Source of the DNA: H111-94 sp034436045
GTDB taxonomy: Bacteria; Chloroflexota; Ktedonobacteria; Ktedonobacterales; Ktedonobacteraceae
NCBI GenBank assembly: GCA_034436045.1
Contig: DAOTVZ010000084.1
Coordinates: 10,948 to 74,947, forward strand
Length of the DNA: 64,000 nucleotides
Direction: 5' to 3'
In this document: piece after piece, positions 17,229 through 25,837 of the stretch
Numbering within the stretch: position 1 is the stretch's first letter
How the letters are laid out: every line of letters begins with the position of its first letter
The notes under the pieces: model-generated
Told to the model about the DNA's origin: nothing
Database searches by the model: none
The model's input: the letters and a program-made list of their open reading frames with translations, nothing else
Program-made: the position numbers and the translations under genes

Positions 17229-18617
17229 ATGGCGATACGGCGTGGTTTGCGCTTTCCTAGAGATTTCTTATGGGGCACAGCTTCGGCAGCGTATCAGTGT
17301 GAGGGTGATAACATTAATAGTCAGTGGCATCAGTGGGAGCTACGAGGGCATATTTTGAGCGGTGAGCGATGTGGCAAGGCGGCAAACTGGTGGCAGGAAG
17401 CAGAGAAGGATTTTGCGCTGGCGGAGCAGATGGAGAATAACGCGCTCCGATTGAGCATCGAGTGGAGCAGGGTTGAGCCTGCGGAGGGCCAGTGGGATTC
17501 GGCAGCGCTGGAGCGTTATCGTGCTATGCTGCTTGATCTACGACAACGGCGCATCAAGCCGATACTCACGCTGCACCACTTCTCGGAGCCGATCTGGTTC
17601 GCCGAACGAGGCGGCTTTGCCAGCCTTGCCAATCTCCGCTTCTTTACGCGCTATGTCCGCTACGTGGTAGAGCGGCTGCGCGACCTCTGCGATTTCTGGA
17701 TCACGGTCAATGAGCCGAATGTGTATGCAGTAGAAGGCTATGTGCTGGGCATGTTCCCGCCAGGTGTACAGAATGTCCGGCGCAGCCTGGAGGTGCTGCG
17801 CAATCTGCTGCAAGCGCACGTCGAAGCCTTTTATGTCATTCGGGCGTTGCAGCCCCAGGCGCAGATCGGTTATTGCCTGCACTATCGCCTTTTTGACCCC
17901 GCTTTCGCGCTCTCGCTCTTAGATCGCAGCGTCGCCGGTGTGCAAGAGATGATGTTCAACTGGGCACCGCTGCAAGCCAGTGAAAGTGGCAGCTTTCCGG
18001 CCCCTCTGAATCTGCTGCTCGCGCCCATTCGTCGCGCGGCGGGAACGCGCGATTATCATGGCATCAACTACTACACACGCGAGATGGTGCGCTTTGACCC
18101 GTCGTTGCCCTCAGAACTCTTCGGCAGGCGTTTTATCCGTCCGAACGCACCGCGTAACGATGCCGGCCTGGATAAACATAATAGCTTCGGGGAAATCTAT
18201 CCAGAGGGTCTCTATCGTGTGCTGCGTGAGGTCTATCGACGCACGCGGGGCAACAAGCCGCTCTATATTACAGAGAATGGTTTCAATGATAGGGACGATG
18301 ATCGACGCCCACGAGCGATTCTGGAACACCTGGCGATGGTACATAAGGCTATTCAGGATGGGATACCGGTGCGTGGCTACCTGTACTGGACGCTGGTGGA
18401 CAATTTCGAGTGGAATCAGGGCTGGCAGGCGCGCTTTGGCTTGATTGAGCTTGACCCGCAGACGCAAGAACGCTTCCCGCGCCGCAGCGCCAGCATGTTT
18501 GGCGAGATTTGTCGTGCCAATGCCATTACCGAGGATATTGTCGGGCGCTACGCGCCGGAGGCGCTGGAGACAATCTTTGGGCGCAAGCAGGATAGCAAAT
18601 ATCCCATGCATGCGTAG
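17229..18617 (+). CDS. Family 1 glycoside hydrolase (beta-glucosidase-like)
   Basis: A 462-residue GH1 TIM barrel. The start of the domain FPRDFLWGTASAAYQCEG, the acid/base motif TVNEPNVY and the nucleophile motif YITENGF are all present, as is YWTLVDNFEWNQG near the end, so it should be an active retaining beta-glycosidase. No signal peptide is visible, so it acts in the cytoplasm. AAGGAG lies twelve bases before ATG 17229; the frame opens at TTG 17208, which overlaps that site and is unlikely to be the start. Substrate could be beta-glucoside, galactoside or fucoside. Confidence 0.92.
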   Translation: MAIRRGLRFPRDFLWGTASAAYQCEGDNINSQWHQWELRGHILSGERCGKAANWWQEAEKDFALAEQMENNALRLSIEWSRVEPAEGQWDSAALERYRAMLLDLRQRRIKPILTLHHFSEPIWFAERGGFASLANLRFFTRYVRYVVERLRDLCDFWITVNEPNVYAVEGYVLGMFPPGVQNVRRSLEVLRNLLQAHVEAFYVIRALQPQAQIGYCLHYRLFDPAFALSLLDRSVAGVQEMMFNWAPLQASESGSFPAPLNLLLAPIRRAAGTRDYHGINYYTREMVRFDPSLPSELFGRRFIRPNAPRNDAGLDKHNSFGEIYPEGLYRVLREVYRRTRGNKPLYITENGFNDRDDDRRPRAILEHLAMVHKAIQDGIPVRGYLYWTLVDNFEWNQGWQARFGLIELDPQTQERFPRRSASMFGEICRANAITEDIVGRYAPEALETIFGRKQDSKYPMHA

Positions 18618-19265
18618 TCAGGACGGGGGCATAAGCATACAGACATACGGCTCTTGCCGCCCATCGAGGCGATGGCCAGGTGTGCCGCGCGGCGCTGCTG
18701 GCAATTGGCGTTGTTGCTGAATCGTCTCTTGCAGCAAGGCATATGCTTGATAATGGGCAATATCTTTTAAGGCGGCGCGTAGAATGGCCTGGGCGGCCTG
18801 TTCGGAGCGGTCGCTCATGAAATGTGCCCAGGATTCGCCAAGCCAGAGGCGTGCGCGAATGCGTTCACGGTAAGCTTCAGCGCGTTCATCCTCGCTGCAT
18901 TGTAGGAGAGAGGAACTCCAGGGTCGCCAGATGCGCCACGCGCGTGTGCAGTGCATCATGGCGGTACCCGGCAAGTCTTGCATTAGTTTGAGGACGCCGG
19001 AGGATAGCTCTAACCAGCCCCAGGCTCGCCCCTCGGCGAAGATGCGCGTGGCGAAGCGGATGCCCGCGCTATTGGCTTCCACCTCGTTGTCGCCTTCCAG
19101 TGTGCTGAAGAGAATCGGTAGATCACCGCTGTTGCGCCTGAGTTCGGTGCGTGTGCGTTGCAACAGCTCCTGTGCCTGGGAAAGATCATGGGACAGCGAC
19201 AGTTGGAAGGCGTAGAAGGCGCGCTGTTGGGTTTCTGCGTACAGCTTCTGGTTGCTATCGAACAT
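18618..19265 (-). CDS. Hypothetical protein, helical
   Basis: A 215-residue soluble, mostly helical protein rich in Arg, Leu, Ala and Trp. It has short repeats of the kind seen in TPR-like helical hairpins (AQELLQRTRTELRR; EQAAQAILRAALKDIAHYQ), but I cannot name a family. ATG 19265 is preceded by GAGAGG and is better than the upstream start of the open frame at 19313. It ends directly against the GH1 gene on the other strand (stops at 18617 and 18618) with no space for a terminator. Confidence 0.65.
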   Translation of the reverse strand: MFDSNQKLYAETQQRAFYAFQLSLSHDLSQAQELLQRTRTELRRNSGDLPILFSTLEGDNEVEANSAGIRFATRIFAEGRAWGWLELSSGVLKLMQDLPGTAMMHCTRAWRIWRPWSSSLLQCSEDERAEAYRERIRARLWLGESWAHFMSDRSEQAAQAILRAALKDIAHYQAYALLQETIQQQRQLPAAPRGTPGHRLDGRQEPYVCMLMPPS

Positions 19266-19330
19266 AACTATCCTCTCATTATCTACTATCAGTCTTCTCA
19301 TAGGAAGCGACAAAAATGTGCCTTTTTCTA

Positions 19331-19359
19331 ATTATAAAATGAATCTGTGTGAACTACAA
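19331..19359 (-). promoter_or_regulatory. Minus-strand promoter for the helical hypothetical gene
   Basis: Read on the minus strand: TTGTAG (19359-19354), a 17-base spacer, then TATAAT (19336-19331). This lies about 65 bases upstream of the start codon at 19265. It shares the 304-base gap 19266-19569 with the divergent promoter at 19465-19494. Confidence 0.55.
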
Positions 19360-19464
19360 TATTTTGTATTGAGAAAAAGCCCTCTGCGCTTATACCAAAA
19401 TGGCTATTGAAGGGGTTTAAAAAGATGAGTTTGTGCTACATTAAGAATAGTTGAAATAAAAACC

Positions 19465-19494
19465 TTGTCTTGAGAAAGCCGAACGTGCTACACT
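19465..19494 (+). promoter_or_regulatory. Promoter of the PRC-barrel/BON gene
   Basis: TTGTCT (19465-19470), an 18-base spacer ending TGC, and TACACT (19489-19494), again an extended -10. The predicted gene starts about 75 bases downstream. Confidence 0.5.
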
Positions 19495-19569
19495 CTGTTC
19501 AGAACGATGTGGCACATATTTCTTTGCTTCATCCATTCTCATATTCTATGACGAGGTTTGAATACGCCT

Positions 19570-20562
19570 ATGGAAAATACCGCACTCATCTCAGAAATGT
19601 ATAAATTTCGCTTCGGTCGCAAGATAGTTTGTTCCGATGGCGAGTACGGCTCGCTGGCGCAAGTCGTCTTTGATGCCGACTCTATGCGCTTAGTGCAGAT
19701 CGGAGTAAAAACAGGACGCTTCTTTAGCAAAGTAGGGTATTTGCCTTTTACGGCAGTAACTGGCGCTACCAGCGATGGCGTCACGCTCAACATCAGCATG
19801 ACTGATGCCGCCGCCGCCAGCAGTCAGGCTACAGGGGTTGTGCTTGATAGCAAGAGCGTGGTTGAGGCGGGTACGGCGCGTGGTACCTTGCTCCTGGTAG
19901 CGGTGCAACCCACTGATGGGGCGCTGGCTTATGTAGTCGCACATCATCTGCGCCCTGGACAGGATACCCTGCTCAAGCGTGAGTTTGTCAGTGCTATAAA
20001 AAATGGTCTTATCCAGCTTTCTATCCCTGCCGAAAAGCTGCGTGTGTTGCCGCCCTACCGGCCAGATGAGGAGTTGCAGCAAGAGGTAGATGCCGTGCTT
20101 TATGACCTGACGCCCTTCCATATTGATTATCCCGGTATGACGGCGCGCGTGCTGGATGGTGTGCTGTACCTGGATGGTAATGTCTCCAGCATGTTGCGCG
20201 CTGATGTGATTGCAGATCAGGCATCCGGCGTCGAGGGTCTGTTGGAGATTAAAAATAACCTGGTTGGAGATGACAAGCTGGCGGCTGATCTGGCGATGGC
20301 GTTGGCGCGTGATCCGCGTACCCGTGATCTGCCCATCGGCGTCTATCCGCGTCTTGGTCACGTGCGGTTGAGCGGGGCGGTGCATAATGAACAGCAGAAA
20401 GCGGCGGTAAGCGAGATCGTGCGTAATTTCCCTGGTGTGCGTTCGGTGGTCAGCGATGTAGTCGTAGATCCGAAAGCAGAATTGCTCCACATCATGGCTC
20501 CCGCCGAGGGAGGCGAAGCGGAGGATATTGTGCCGGGACGTTTCGTGCGTCATACGCGCTAA
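19570..20562 (+). CDS. PRC-barrel and BON-domain protein
   Basis: A 330-residue soluble protein. Residues about 10-75 look like a PRC-barrel (KFRFGRKIVCSDGEYGSLAQ, then GRFFSKVGYLPFTAV), and a second beta-rich segment follows to about 150. The C-terminal half carries two BON-like repeats (VLDGVLYLDGNVSSMLRADV and YPRLGHVRLSGAVHNEQQK). BON domains in other bacteria bind membranes or ligands, and PRC barrels mediate protein contacts. A stress or envelope role is an inference. A TTG at 19558 lies immediately after GAGG, too close to be used, so I take ATG 19570. Confidence 0.8.
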   Translation: MENTALISEMYKFRFGRKIVCSDGEYGSLAQVVFDADSMRLVQIGVKTGRFFSKVGYLPFTAVTGATSDGVTLNISMTDAAAASSQATGVVLDSKSVVEAGTARGTLLLVAVQPTDGALAYVVAHHLRPGQDTLLKREFVSAIKNGLIQLSIPAEKLRVLPPYRPDEELQQEVDAVLYDLTPFHIDYPGMTARVLDGVLYLDGNVSSMLRADVIADQASGVEGLLEIKNNLVGDDKLAADLAMALARDPRTRDLPIGVYPRLGHVRLSGAVHNEQQKAAVSEIVRNFPGVRSVVSDVVVDPKAELLHIMAPAEGGEAEDIVPGRFVRHTR

Positions 20563-20570
20563 GCCTGGTA

Positions 20571-20600
20571 AAGCAGGGCGACCTTTCGACCGCCCTGTTT
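20571..20600. terminator. Bidirectional terminator between convergent genes
   Basis: AAGCAGGGCG pairs with CGCCCTGTTT around a ten-base loop, with one G-U pair, and is followed by TTTCTTAT-type sequence on the plus strand. It separates the BON gene from the convergent PLP-enzyme gene. Confidence 0.7.
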
Positions 20601-20616
20601 CTTATAGTTCATAATG

Positions 20617-21858
20617 CTACATTGTTTGCTGCAATGCCTGATCCAGATCGCAGAGAATATCTTCTACCTGTTCTATGCCGACGGCGAGGCGGATACAGCC
20701 CTCATGAATGCCCATTGCCTCTCGTTCGGCAGGTGTCAGGGTGCGATGGGAGGACATGGGGGGGTAGCTGACCAGCGTAAAAACATCGCCCAGCGTGGTC
20801 GCGGGCAGGCAGAGTTGGAGATGATCCATGAAGCGATAGACGGCCTCGCGGCTTTGTTGGCGCAGTTCGAAGGCGAGGAGGCCGCCATAGCGTTCATGTT
20901 TAAACAGGCGCGTTGCCAGGGCATGTTGCGGGTGTTCGGGTAAGCCAGGGTAGTAGACGCGAGCTACCGCAGGATGCTGTTGCAGAAAGTGTGCGACGCG
21001 CATAGCGTTTTCGCAGTGACGTTCCATGCGTAGGGCGATGGTGCGCAGACCGCGTACCATCAGGTGCAGCTCAAATGGGCTGAGCATGGCTCCAAACAGC
21101 GTCGCGTAGGTGCGCAACTGGGTGAGGAGAGCATTGCTGGCACTGACGACGACCCCGCCGGTGCTGTCGCCATGACCACCAATATACTTGGTCGCGCTAT
21201 GTACTACCAGGTCGATGCCATGCGTGATGGGCTGGAGCAGGCAAGGCGTCGTAAAGGTGCTATCCACGATACTGATGGCTCCGATTTCACGCGCGACGCT
21301 ACTAATGGTATCGATATCCACCAGCTTAACGAGCGGGTTAGAGAGCGTTTCGACATAGATCACATCGGGTTGTTCGCGGCGTAGCAACTCGACTACTTCA
21401 GGGCTGCAGAGGTCGGCCAGTATGACCGCTACGCCCATCGGGCTGAAAACTTTTTGTAACAGGCCGACTGTTGGGCCATAGAGGTCGCGCGAAGCCACAA
21501 TTTTCGTGCCGGGGGCCAGGCCCGCAGCCATGAGGGCGGCATGAATGGCTGCCATACCTGAACCAAAAGCTACGGCCCCCACACCCTGCTCGGCGCGCGC
21601 CATGGCCTCTTCTAAAACGGTGGCGTTGGGGTTGCCCTGACGGGCATAGACATACGCTGGTTCTCCTGCCGTTGTGGTGCCATTGAAAGCCTGGTCAAGA
21701 GCGTCGGCATTGCGGTGAATGTAGGTCGTGCTGGCATAGATGGGCGGAATGGTTGGCCGACCGGCATCGCCCGCCAATATCGGGTGCCGACCACTATGGA
21801 CGAGTTGCGTTGCCAGCGACCAGGTTGCGGTTATGTCGTGTGCATCGTTATGCTCCAT
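20617..21858 (-). CDS. Cys/Met metabolism PLP-dependent enzyme
   Basis: A 413-residue member of the cystathionine gamma-synthase/lyase and methionine gamma-lyase family. It has TIPPIYASTTY, the cofactor-stacking region AFGSGMAAIHAAL, SRDLYGPTVGLLQ, and the PLP lysine in HSATKYIGGHGD. The C-terminus has SYPPMSSHRTLTPAER and IRLAVGIEQVEDI, as expected. Which reaction it performs (trans-sulfuration or methionine degradation) cannot be settled by eye. The open frame reaches 21897, but neither start has an ideal ribosome site; AGAAAGGA lies 14 bases before 21858. It is 57 bases downstream of the peroxiredoxin-fold gene on the same strand. Confidence 0.9.
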   Translation of the reverse strand: MEHNDAHDITATWSLATQLVHSGRHPILAGDAGRPTIPPIYASTTYIHRNADALDQAFNGTTTAGEPAYVYARQGNPNATVLEEAMARAEQGVGAVAFGSGMAAIHAALMAAGLAPGTKIVASRDLYGPTVGLLQKVFSPMGVAVILADLCSPEVVELLRREQPDVIYVETLSNPLVKLVDIDTISSVAREIGAISIVDSTFTTPCLLQPITHGIDLVVHSATKYIGGHGDSTGGVVVSASNALLTQLRTYATLFGAMLSPFELHLMVRGLRTIALRMERHCENAMRVAHFLQQHPAVARVYYPGLPEHPQHALATRLFKHERYGGLLAFELRQQSREAVYRFMDHLQLCLPATTLGDVFTLVSYPPMSSHRTLTPAEREAMGIHEGCIRLAVGIEQVEDILCDLDQALQQTM

Positions 21859-21915
21859 GTCTGGTGGGTGTGTCCTTTCTTGATCGCTACTTGGCATCCA
21901 GATGTTTCTGGATGA

Positions 21916-22422
21916 CTAGAGAGTACATAATCTGTTAAGATGGCGCAATATTTCTAACAGATCATCAAGAGAGGGCAACGTTGCCTCGTGTGATGCTATC
22001 CATTGCTCATACACCGCGCCATAGCGGTCCGCCAGCGTAATGCTGGGGCTAAAAGTGCGACTGGCCTCATCCCAATGGGTGTATTGGGCAATAACCTTGC
22101 CGTCGGGATCGGCCAGCAGCGCAAACGGTAGATGCAAGGCTGCCTGGGTCTCTGTGTTAGTAATGACCGGAACGGCGGTAATGACCAGTAATACGCACTC
22201 TTCCTCACGAAACTCCTTATATCGTTGCGCAAAGGCGCGGAGCAGTCCCCGGCTCTCGTTGCTGTGAGGGTTCTGTAAGGTGAGCAGGAGCAGGTGTTCG
22301 CGCTGTTTGTAATCCCAGGGGCCATGGGGCATGCCGTCCGGGCCAGGAAGTACGAAAGCCGGAACTATCTGACCGTGCTGCAAGATGGGTGGAGAGAAGT
22401 TGTCTAATCTATCGTTTGACAT
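21916..22422 (-). CDS. Peroxiredoxin-fold protein lacking the peroxidatic cysteine
   Basis: A 168-residue protein with an AhpC/TSA-like arrangement: GQIVPAFVLPGPDG, then a hydrophobic strand and helix, later LPFALLADPDGKVIAQY. Where peroxiredoxins have PxxxT/SxxC, this protein reads TLQNPHSNESRGLL, with no cysteine. Cysteine is found only in ECVLLV and near the C-terminal end. It is therefore probably not a peroxidase; a structural or binding role is possible. The ATG has AAGGA upstream and lies upstream of the PLP enzyme on the same strand, so they may be co-transcribed. Confidence 0.75.
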   Translation of the reverse strand: MSNDRLDNFSPPILQHGQIVPAFVLPGPDGMPHGPWDYKQREHLLLLTLQNPHSNESRGLLRAFAQRYKEFREEECVLLVITAVPVITNTETQAALHLPFALLADPDGKVIAQYTHWDEASRTFSPSITLADRYGAVYEQWIASHEATLPSLDDLLEILRHLNRLCTL

Positions 22423-22576
22423 TGCTGTTCCTTAGAAAGAAAGAAAACTGCCTGATGATTCCTCTTCTCTCTATCATATCATAATCATGGGCAGAGTATT
22501 GTCGAAGGAAACACTACCGCTTAGCCTGAACACTATGATAAACTGAGACAGCAATCAAAGAGAAGGCAGGCAGATA

Positions 22577-23041
22577 GTGAAAGAGAAGTTAAAAGGCTTG
22601 CTGGCGGGGCTGGTCTTCCGCTTCATTGCTCTACTTACCTTAGGACAAATCTCACCAATTTTGAGCGCGTGCCTTATTATTGAACGGGAAGGCAAGTTTC
22701 TCCTCATCGACCGTGCCGATGGTCTGGGCTATACCATTCCAGGGGGGATTGTGCGCTACCGCGAAACCGTAGAAACGTGTATTCTCCGTGAGGTGCGGGA
22801 AGAGACGGGCTACCGCGTCTCTATCGATGCGCTGGTTGGCGTCTATTCATCGCTCAAGCGCGACCCGCGTTTTCGCGCAGTGGCAATTGCCTATCGAGGT
22901 ACGATTGTAGACGGCCAGGAACGTGCTTCAGGTGAGGGCCAGCCGTGCTGGCGCGCTCCCGAAGAGGTATTTGGGCGTATGGCCTTTGACTGTGAGCAGA
23001 TGTTGAAGGACTACTTAGCACATGTGCAGCGTCTGTCCTAG
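22577..23041 (+). CDS. NUDIX hydrolase
   Basis: A 154-residue NUDIX protein. The box is complete (GGIVRYRETVETC then REVREETGY, matching GX5EX7REUXEEXGU), so it should hydrolyse a nucleoside diphosphate linked to another group; the substrate is not predictable. The N-terminal 25 residues form a hydrophobic helix (LLAGLVFRFIALLTLG) that could tether it to the membrane. It starts at GTG 22577 after AGGCAGG. A -10-like TATGAT lies upstream near 22535. Confidence 0.88.
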   Translation: MKEKLKGLLAGLVFRFIALLTLGQISPILSACLIIEREGKFLLIDRADGLGYTIPGGIVRYRETVETCILREVREETGYRVSIDALVGVYSSLKRDPRFRAVAIAYRGTIVDGQERASGEGQPCWRAPEEVFGRMAFDCEQMLKDYLAHVQRLS

Positions 23042-23151
23042 CAAAGAGGGGTAGTAAAGGCATATTCATTGCCTGTTTGTTTTATGTCTACCTTTCCTTG
23101 TGGTAAAGTGTGAGCATCGAATGCCGATAGATTTTGAAGAGGAGAAAGGCA

Positions 23152-23568
23152 ATGCCGATCTGCCCAATTTGTGATGATACGGGTTTGCAGAATTCTGACT
23201 CGAACAATCCCATCTTCTGCTATTGTTCTGCCGGAAAACAGGCAAAGCGGCAGTGGGAAGCCAGCCGGGCACAGGGGCAAGGCAAGGGCGGTAAGCAACC
23301 ACCTAAGCCTGCCAGCTTCATCGATATTGCTCAGCTAGAGCAGGTGAATGCCAGCGTTGATGCTATGCGTGCTTCCTTGCTCGGTAGCCAGGTTGGTGAG
23401 TCGCAGGCACCGGCGAAGCACCCGGCGGTGCAGTTGCTCTACCAGGTGGCTCACGCAGGTCATGAGGTTTCTGTGGTCGAAGCGACTCAGTTGTATGAGT
23501 TAGCCAGGACGTTAGAAACTTTCTTGAGCGGGATGGCCCTGGTCAATCGCGGCGGCAAACGCCCTTAG
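23152..23568 (+). CDS. Small zinc-ribbon-like protein
   Basis: A 138-residue protein starting with MPICPICDDTG and then FCYCSAGKQAKRQ, giving a CxxC plus CxC set that could bind one zinc ion. A Gly/Lys-rich basic linker and a helical C-terminal half (AVQLLYQVAHAGHEVSVVEA) follow. It resembles helicase-loader- or regulator-associated ribbons only loosely and I cannot name a family. ATG 23152 after GAGAAAGG is preferred over the upstream start at 23134. Confidence 0.65.
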   Translation: MPICPICDDTGLQNSDSNNPIFCYCSAGKQAKRQWEASRAQGQGKGGKQPPKPASFIDIAQLEQVNASVDAMRASLLGSQVGESQAPAKHPAVQLLYQVAHAGHEVSVVEATQLYELARTLETFLSGMALVNRGGKRP

Positions 23569-23620
23569 AAGAGATTGCTGTCTTCCCAATTGACAGAAGT
23601 AGTCAAAATAGGTACCTCTA

Positions 23621-23650
23621 TTGACTTGTCAGGAGAAGCTCACCTATACT
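23621..23650 (+). promoter_or_regulatory. Promoter of the pseudokinase gene
   Basis: TTGACT (23621-23626), an 18-base spacer and TATACT (23645-23650) form a good sigma-70-type promoter. It leaves a leader of about 165 bases before the start at 23822. Confidence 0.6.
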
Positions 23651-23689
23651 TGGCGTATGCAGGCTCCGCAATGGCGTATAGGTGTGAGC
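23638..23689. promoter_or_regulatory. Inverted repeat over the -10 region, operator candidate
   Basis: GCTCACCTATAC (23638-23649) is repeated inverted as GTATAGGTGTGAGC (23676-23689), with a two-base bulge and a 26-base gap. The left arm covers the -10 hexamer, so a protein bound here would block RNA polymerase. As RNA it could also form a leader hairpin. Confidence 0.45.
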
Positions 23690-23821
23690 AAGAAACGACG
23701 AGACGACGGCTACCGCAAATATTTATTTGTTGTCTCAAACTATGATCTGCTCGTCGTATCGTGCTGCGATCAAGATAAAATGTCTTATTTATGAGTGTTT
23801 TTTGAAAGGCAGGGATACATT

Positions 23822-25708
23822 ATGACCTGTCCACGTTGTGGCAACGAGTGGGATGTCAGTAAGAGTCCGTGTTCGCGGTGCGGATTGCTGGTGCGTTTGC
23901 CGGGAAAACTGGGGGCACGTACAAGTAACTCATCCGTAGCACCTTCGCAGAAGACACCGCCACAGCCGTCTCAGCAGTCTGGTGATCTACCTACTGTCAA
24001 ATCAGCAGGCAGTTCTTTCTCTCCGTCGGCAAGCAATAGGGTGTCTCCTGATGCGAGTCGTGCTGGCATGGTGCCGCCTCCTGTGACACCGGGGCCGAGG
24101 CAAATGCGTGATGCGATGAATACGGCCAGTCCCCCACCTTCAAGCCCATCAGTATTTTCTTCACAACGCCCAAAGCCGACCGAGAACAATTTCAGTGCTG
24201 GTACAGGGTTGGATACTCCGCGTGTACCCGGTAGTTTTCCTGATCTGGGAAGTGGCCAGAATAGTCTTCCGGGGAGTAGTAGTGCGATAGGCAATGGTTT
24301 TTCCATACCCGTTTCTGGGGGCATGGGAGCAAGCTCACAGATTCGTAGAGGGCCAGCCCAATCCAACGTTGGACAACCTGAAGCACGTGCTACTCGTGGC
24401 GCAGGCATAGATTCCCCCATTGCCAATACACCTCGTCCGTCGTCGGCATATCCCTATGCCGGGCGTCAGGTGACAGACCCCTTAACGGGAAATGACCCTT
24501 TGCGCCCGACTCTCGATAATTTGCGGCCACCGCCCTCGAATCCGGGTTCTGCGATGAGAAACGCGGTTCCACCATCGGGCCAGGCAGAAATGCGCACGCT
24601 GCTGCCAGGCACGCTTCTGCGCGGTGGACGCTATCGCTTACAGGAGATGCAGGAGCGCCAGGACTGGCTGAGCGGGGTCTATGAGGCCTGGTGGATTGCG
24701 CTCGATGCGATGCGTAACAATGCTCCAGTAGTCATCTGTGAAGTGGTGACACCTGATAGCAATTCGATGGTTATGCAATCGACGTGGCGGGCCGCGACGA
24801 TGGCTCTGACCTCGATTGGACGTCATCCCAGTATTCCCACGCTCTGGGATGCTTTTGGTGAGCAAGGCAGAAACTTCTTTGTCTTTGAGCCAGTGGAAGG
24901 CGAATCCTTGCTGGCTCGGATGCGCCGTACAGGTCGCGTAGTGCCTGAACAGGATGTAGTGAACTGTTGCCTTCAGATGCTGGATGTGATTGAGTTGCTC
25001 AATCAACAATCTCCACCGCTGGTGCATGGTTTGATTCGCCCTGAGCATATTGTCGAGAAACGCAATGGTCAGTATGTTTTAACAAATTTTTCAGTGATCC
25101 TGGCAGGTGGGGCAACACAATTTATTAGCGGTCTGGAACGCTCGAAACTCACTCCATATATGGCACCGGAGATGGCGCGTGGTGTGCTGGATATGCGCTC
25201 CGATCTCTATTCGCTTCTGGCGACGGCCTATTATGCTGTGACCGGCAATGTGCCTTCCTCGACCGATGGACTGGTTCCCCCGGCTCAGCGGTTCAATCCA
25301 ATGGTTTCGCCGCAATTTGATGCCATTCTGAACAAAGGATTACGGCCCGGCGCGGGACAGCGCTATCAGCGTCCGGCTGAATTGCGTCAGGATTTATTGT
25401 CGCTACGTTCGGTGAATGGCTCGGTCGTGCCCCTTTCGGGGACGAACGTAGGCACGTCTGCGATGAGCAGGTCGTCTGGTACAGCGCAATCTCTGCAAAG
25501 CTCTCCTGGGAGCACGGATAGCGTGGCACAACTGTTGCCGAATATGGTGTCGGCAGGCATAGAGTTGGAAGAGGAACACAAATTTCTGTTGCCCGCTCCC
25601 GAAGAGTTGCCTCCCATGTCGGCAAGTAATGATGGGCTAACCGCTTCCATCTGGACAGTTGCTATTCTCATCGCATTAATCCTGGTAGTCTTTATTGGCA
25701 GGCATTAG
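23822..25708 (+). CDS. Zinc-ribbon pseudokinase with C-terminal membrane anchor
   Basis: A 628-residue protein. It begins with a zinc ribbon (CPRCGNEWDVSKSPCSRCG), continues with about 220 residues of Pro/Ser/Gly-rich sequence, then has a protein-kinase-like domain (about 265-530), and ends in one hydrophobic helix (SIWTVAILIALILVVFIG) with only a few residues after it. Catalytic residues are missing: the VAIK lysine position reads VVICEVV, the HRD loop reads HGLIRPEHI, and the DFG position reads NFS. The APE motif (YMAPEMARG) and the following Asp (DMRSDLYSLL) are kept. It is likely a tail-anchored scaffold rather than an enzyme. ATG 23822 follows GGCAGGGA; the upstream start at 23795 is weaker. 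Confidence 0.86.
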   Translation: MTCPRCGNEWDVSKSPCSRCGLLVRLPGKLGARTSNSSVAPSQKTPPQPSQQSGDLPTVKSAGSSFSPSASNRVSPDASRAGMVPPPVTPGPRQMRDAMNTASPPPSSPSVFSSQRPKPTENNFSAGTGLDTPRVPGSFPDLGSGQNSLPGSSSAIGNGFSIPVSGGMGASSQIRRGPAQSNVGQPEARATRGAGIDSPIANTPRPSSAYPYAGRQVTDPLTGNDPLRPTLDNLRPPPSNPGSAMRNAVPPSGQAEMRTLLPGTLLRGGRYRLQEMQERQDWLSGVYEAWWIALDAMRNNAPVVICEVVTPDSNSMVMQSTWRAATMALTSIGRHPSIPTLWDAFGEQGRNFFVFEPVEGESLLARMRRTGRVVPEQDVVNCCLQMLDVIELLNQQSPPLVHGLIRPEHIVEKRNGQYVLTNFSVILAGGATQFISGLERSKLTPYMAPEMARGVLDMRSDLYSLLATAYYAVTGNVPSSTDGLVPPAQRFNPMVSPQFDAILNKGLRPGAGQRYQRPAELRQDLLSLRSVNGSVVPLSGTNVGTSAMSRSSGTAQSLQSSPGSTDSVAQLLPNMVSAGIELEEEHKFLLPAPEELPPMSASNDGLTASIWTVAILIALILVVFIGRH

Positions 25709-25837
25709 TAGAGCGCACGCAAGGATAAGAAAGAGGCAAGGCACCTGCGAGGGATGCCTCTATAATGATTACGGGTGTAGAACGCAACGTATCATTGTAG
25801 GGGCAGTGCTTCGTAGGTGTCCTGCCTCGCCGCCTTC

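Noticed and set aside
19690..20553. A 287-residue minus-strand frame opposite the PRC/BON gene
   Set aside because: The plus-strand protein has recognisable PRC and BON segments and a promoter; the minus frame has neither.
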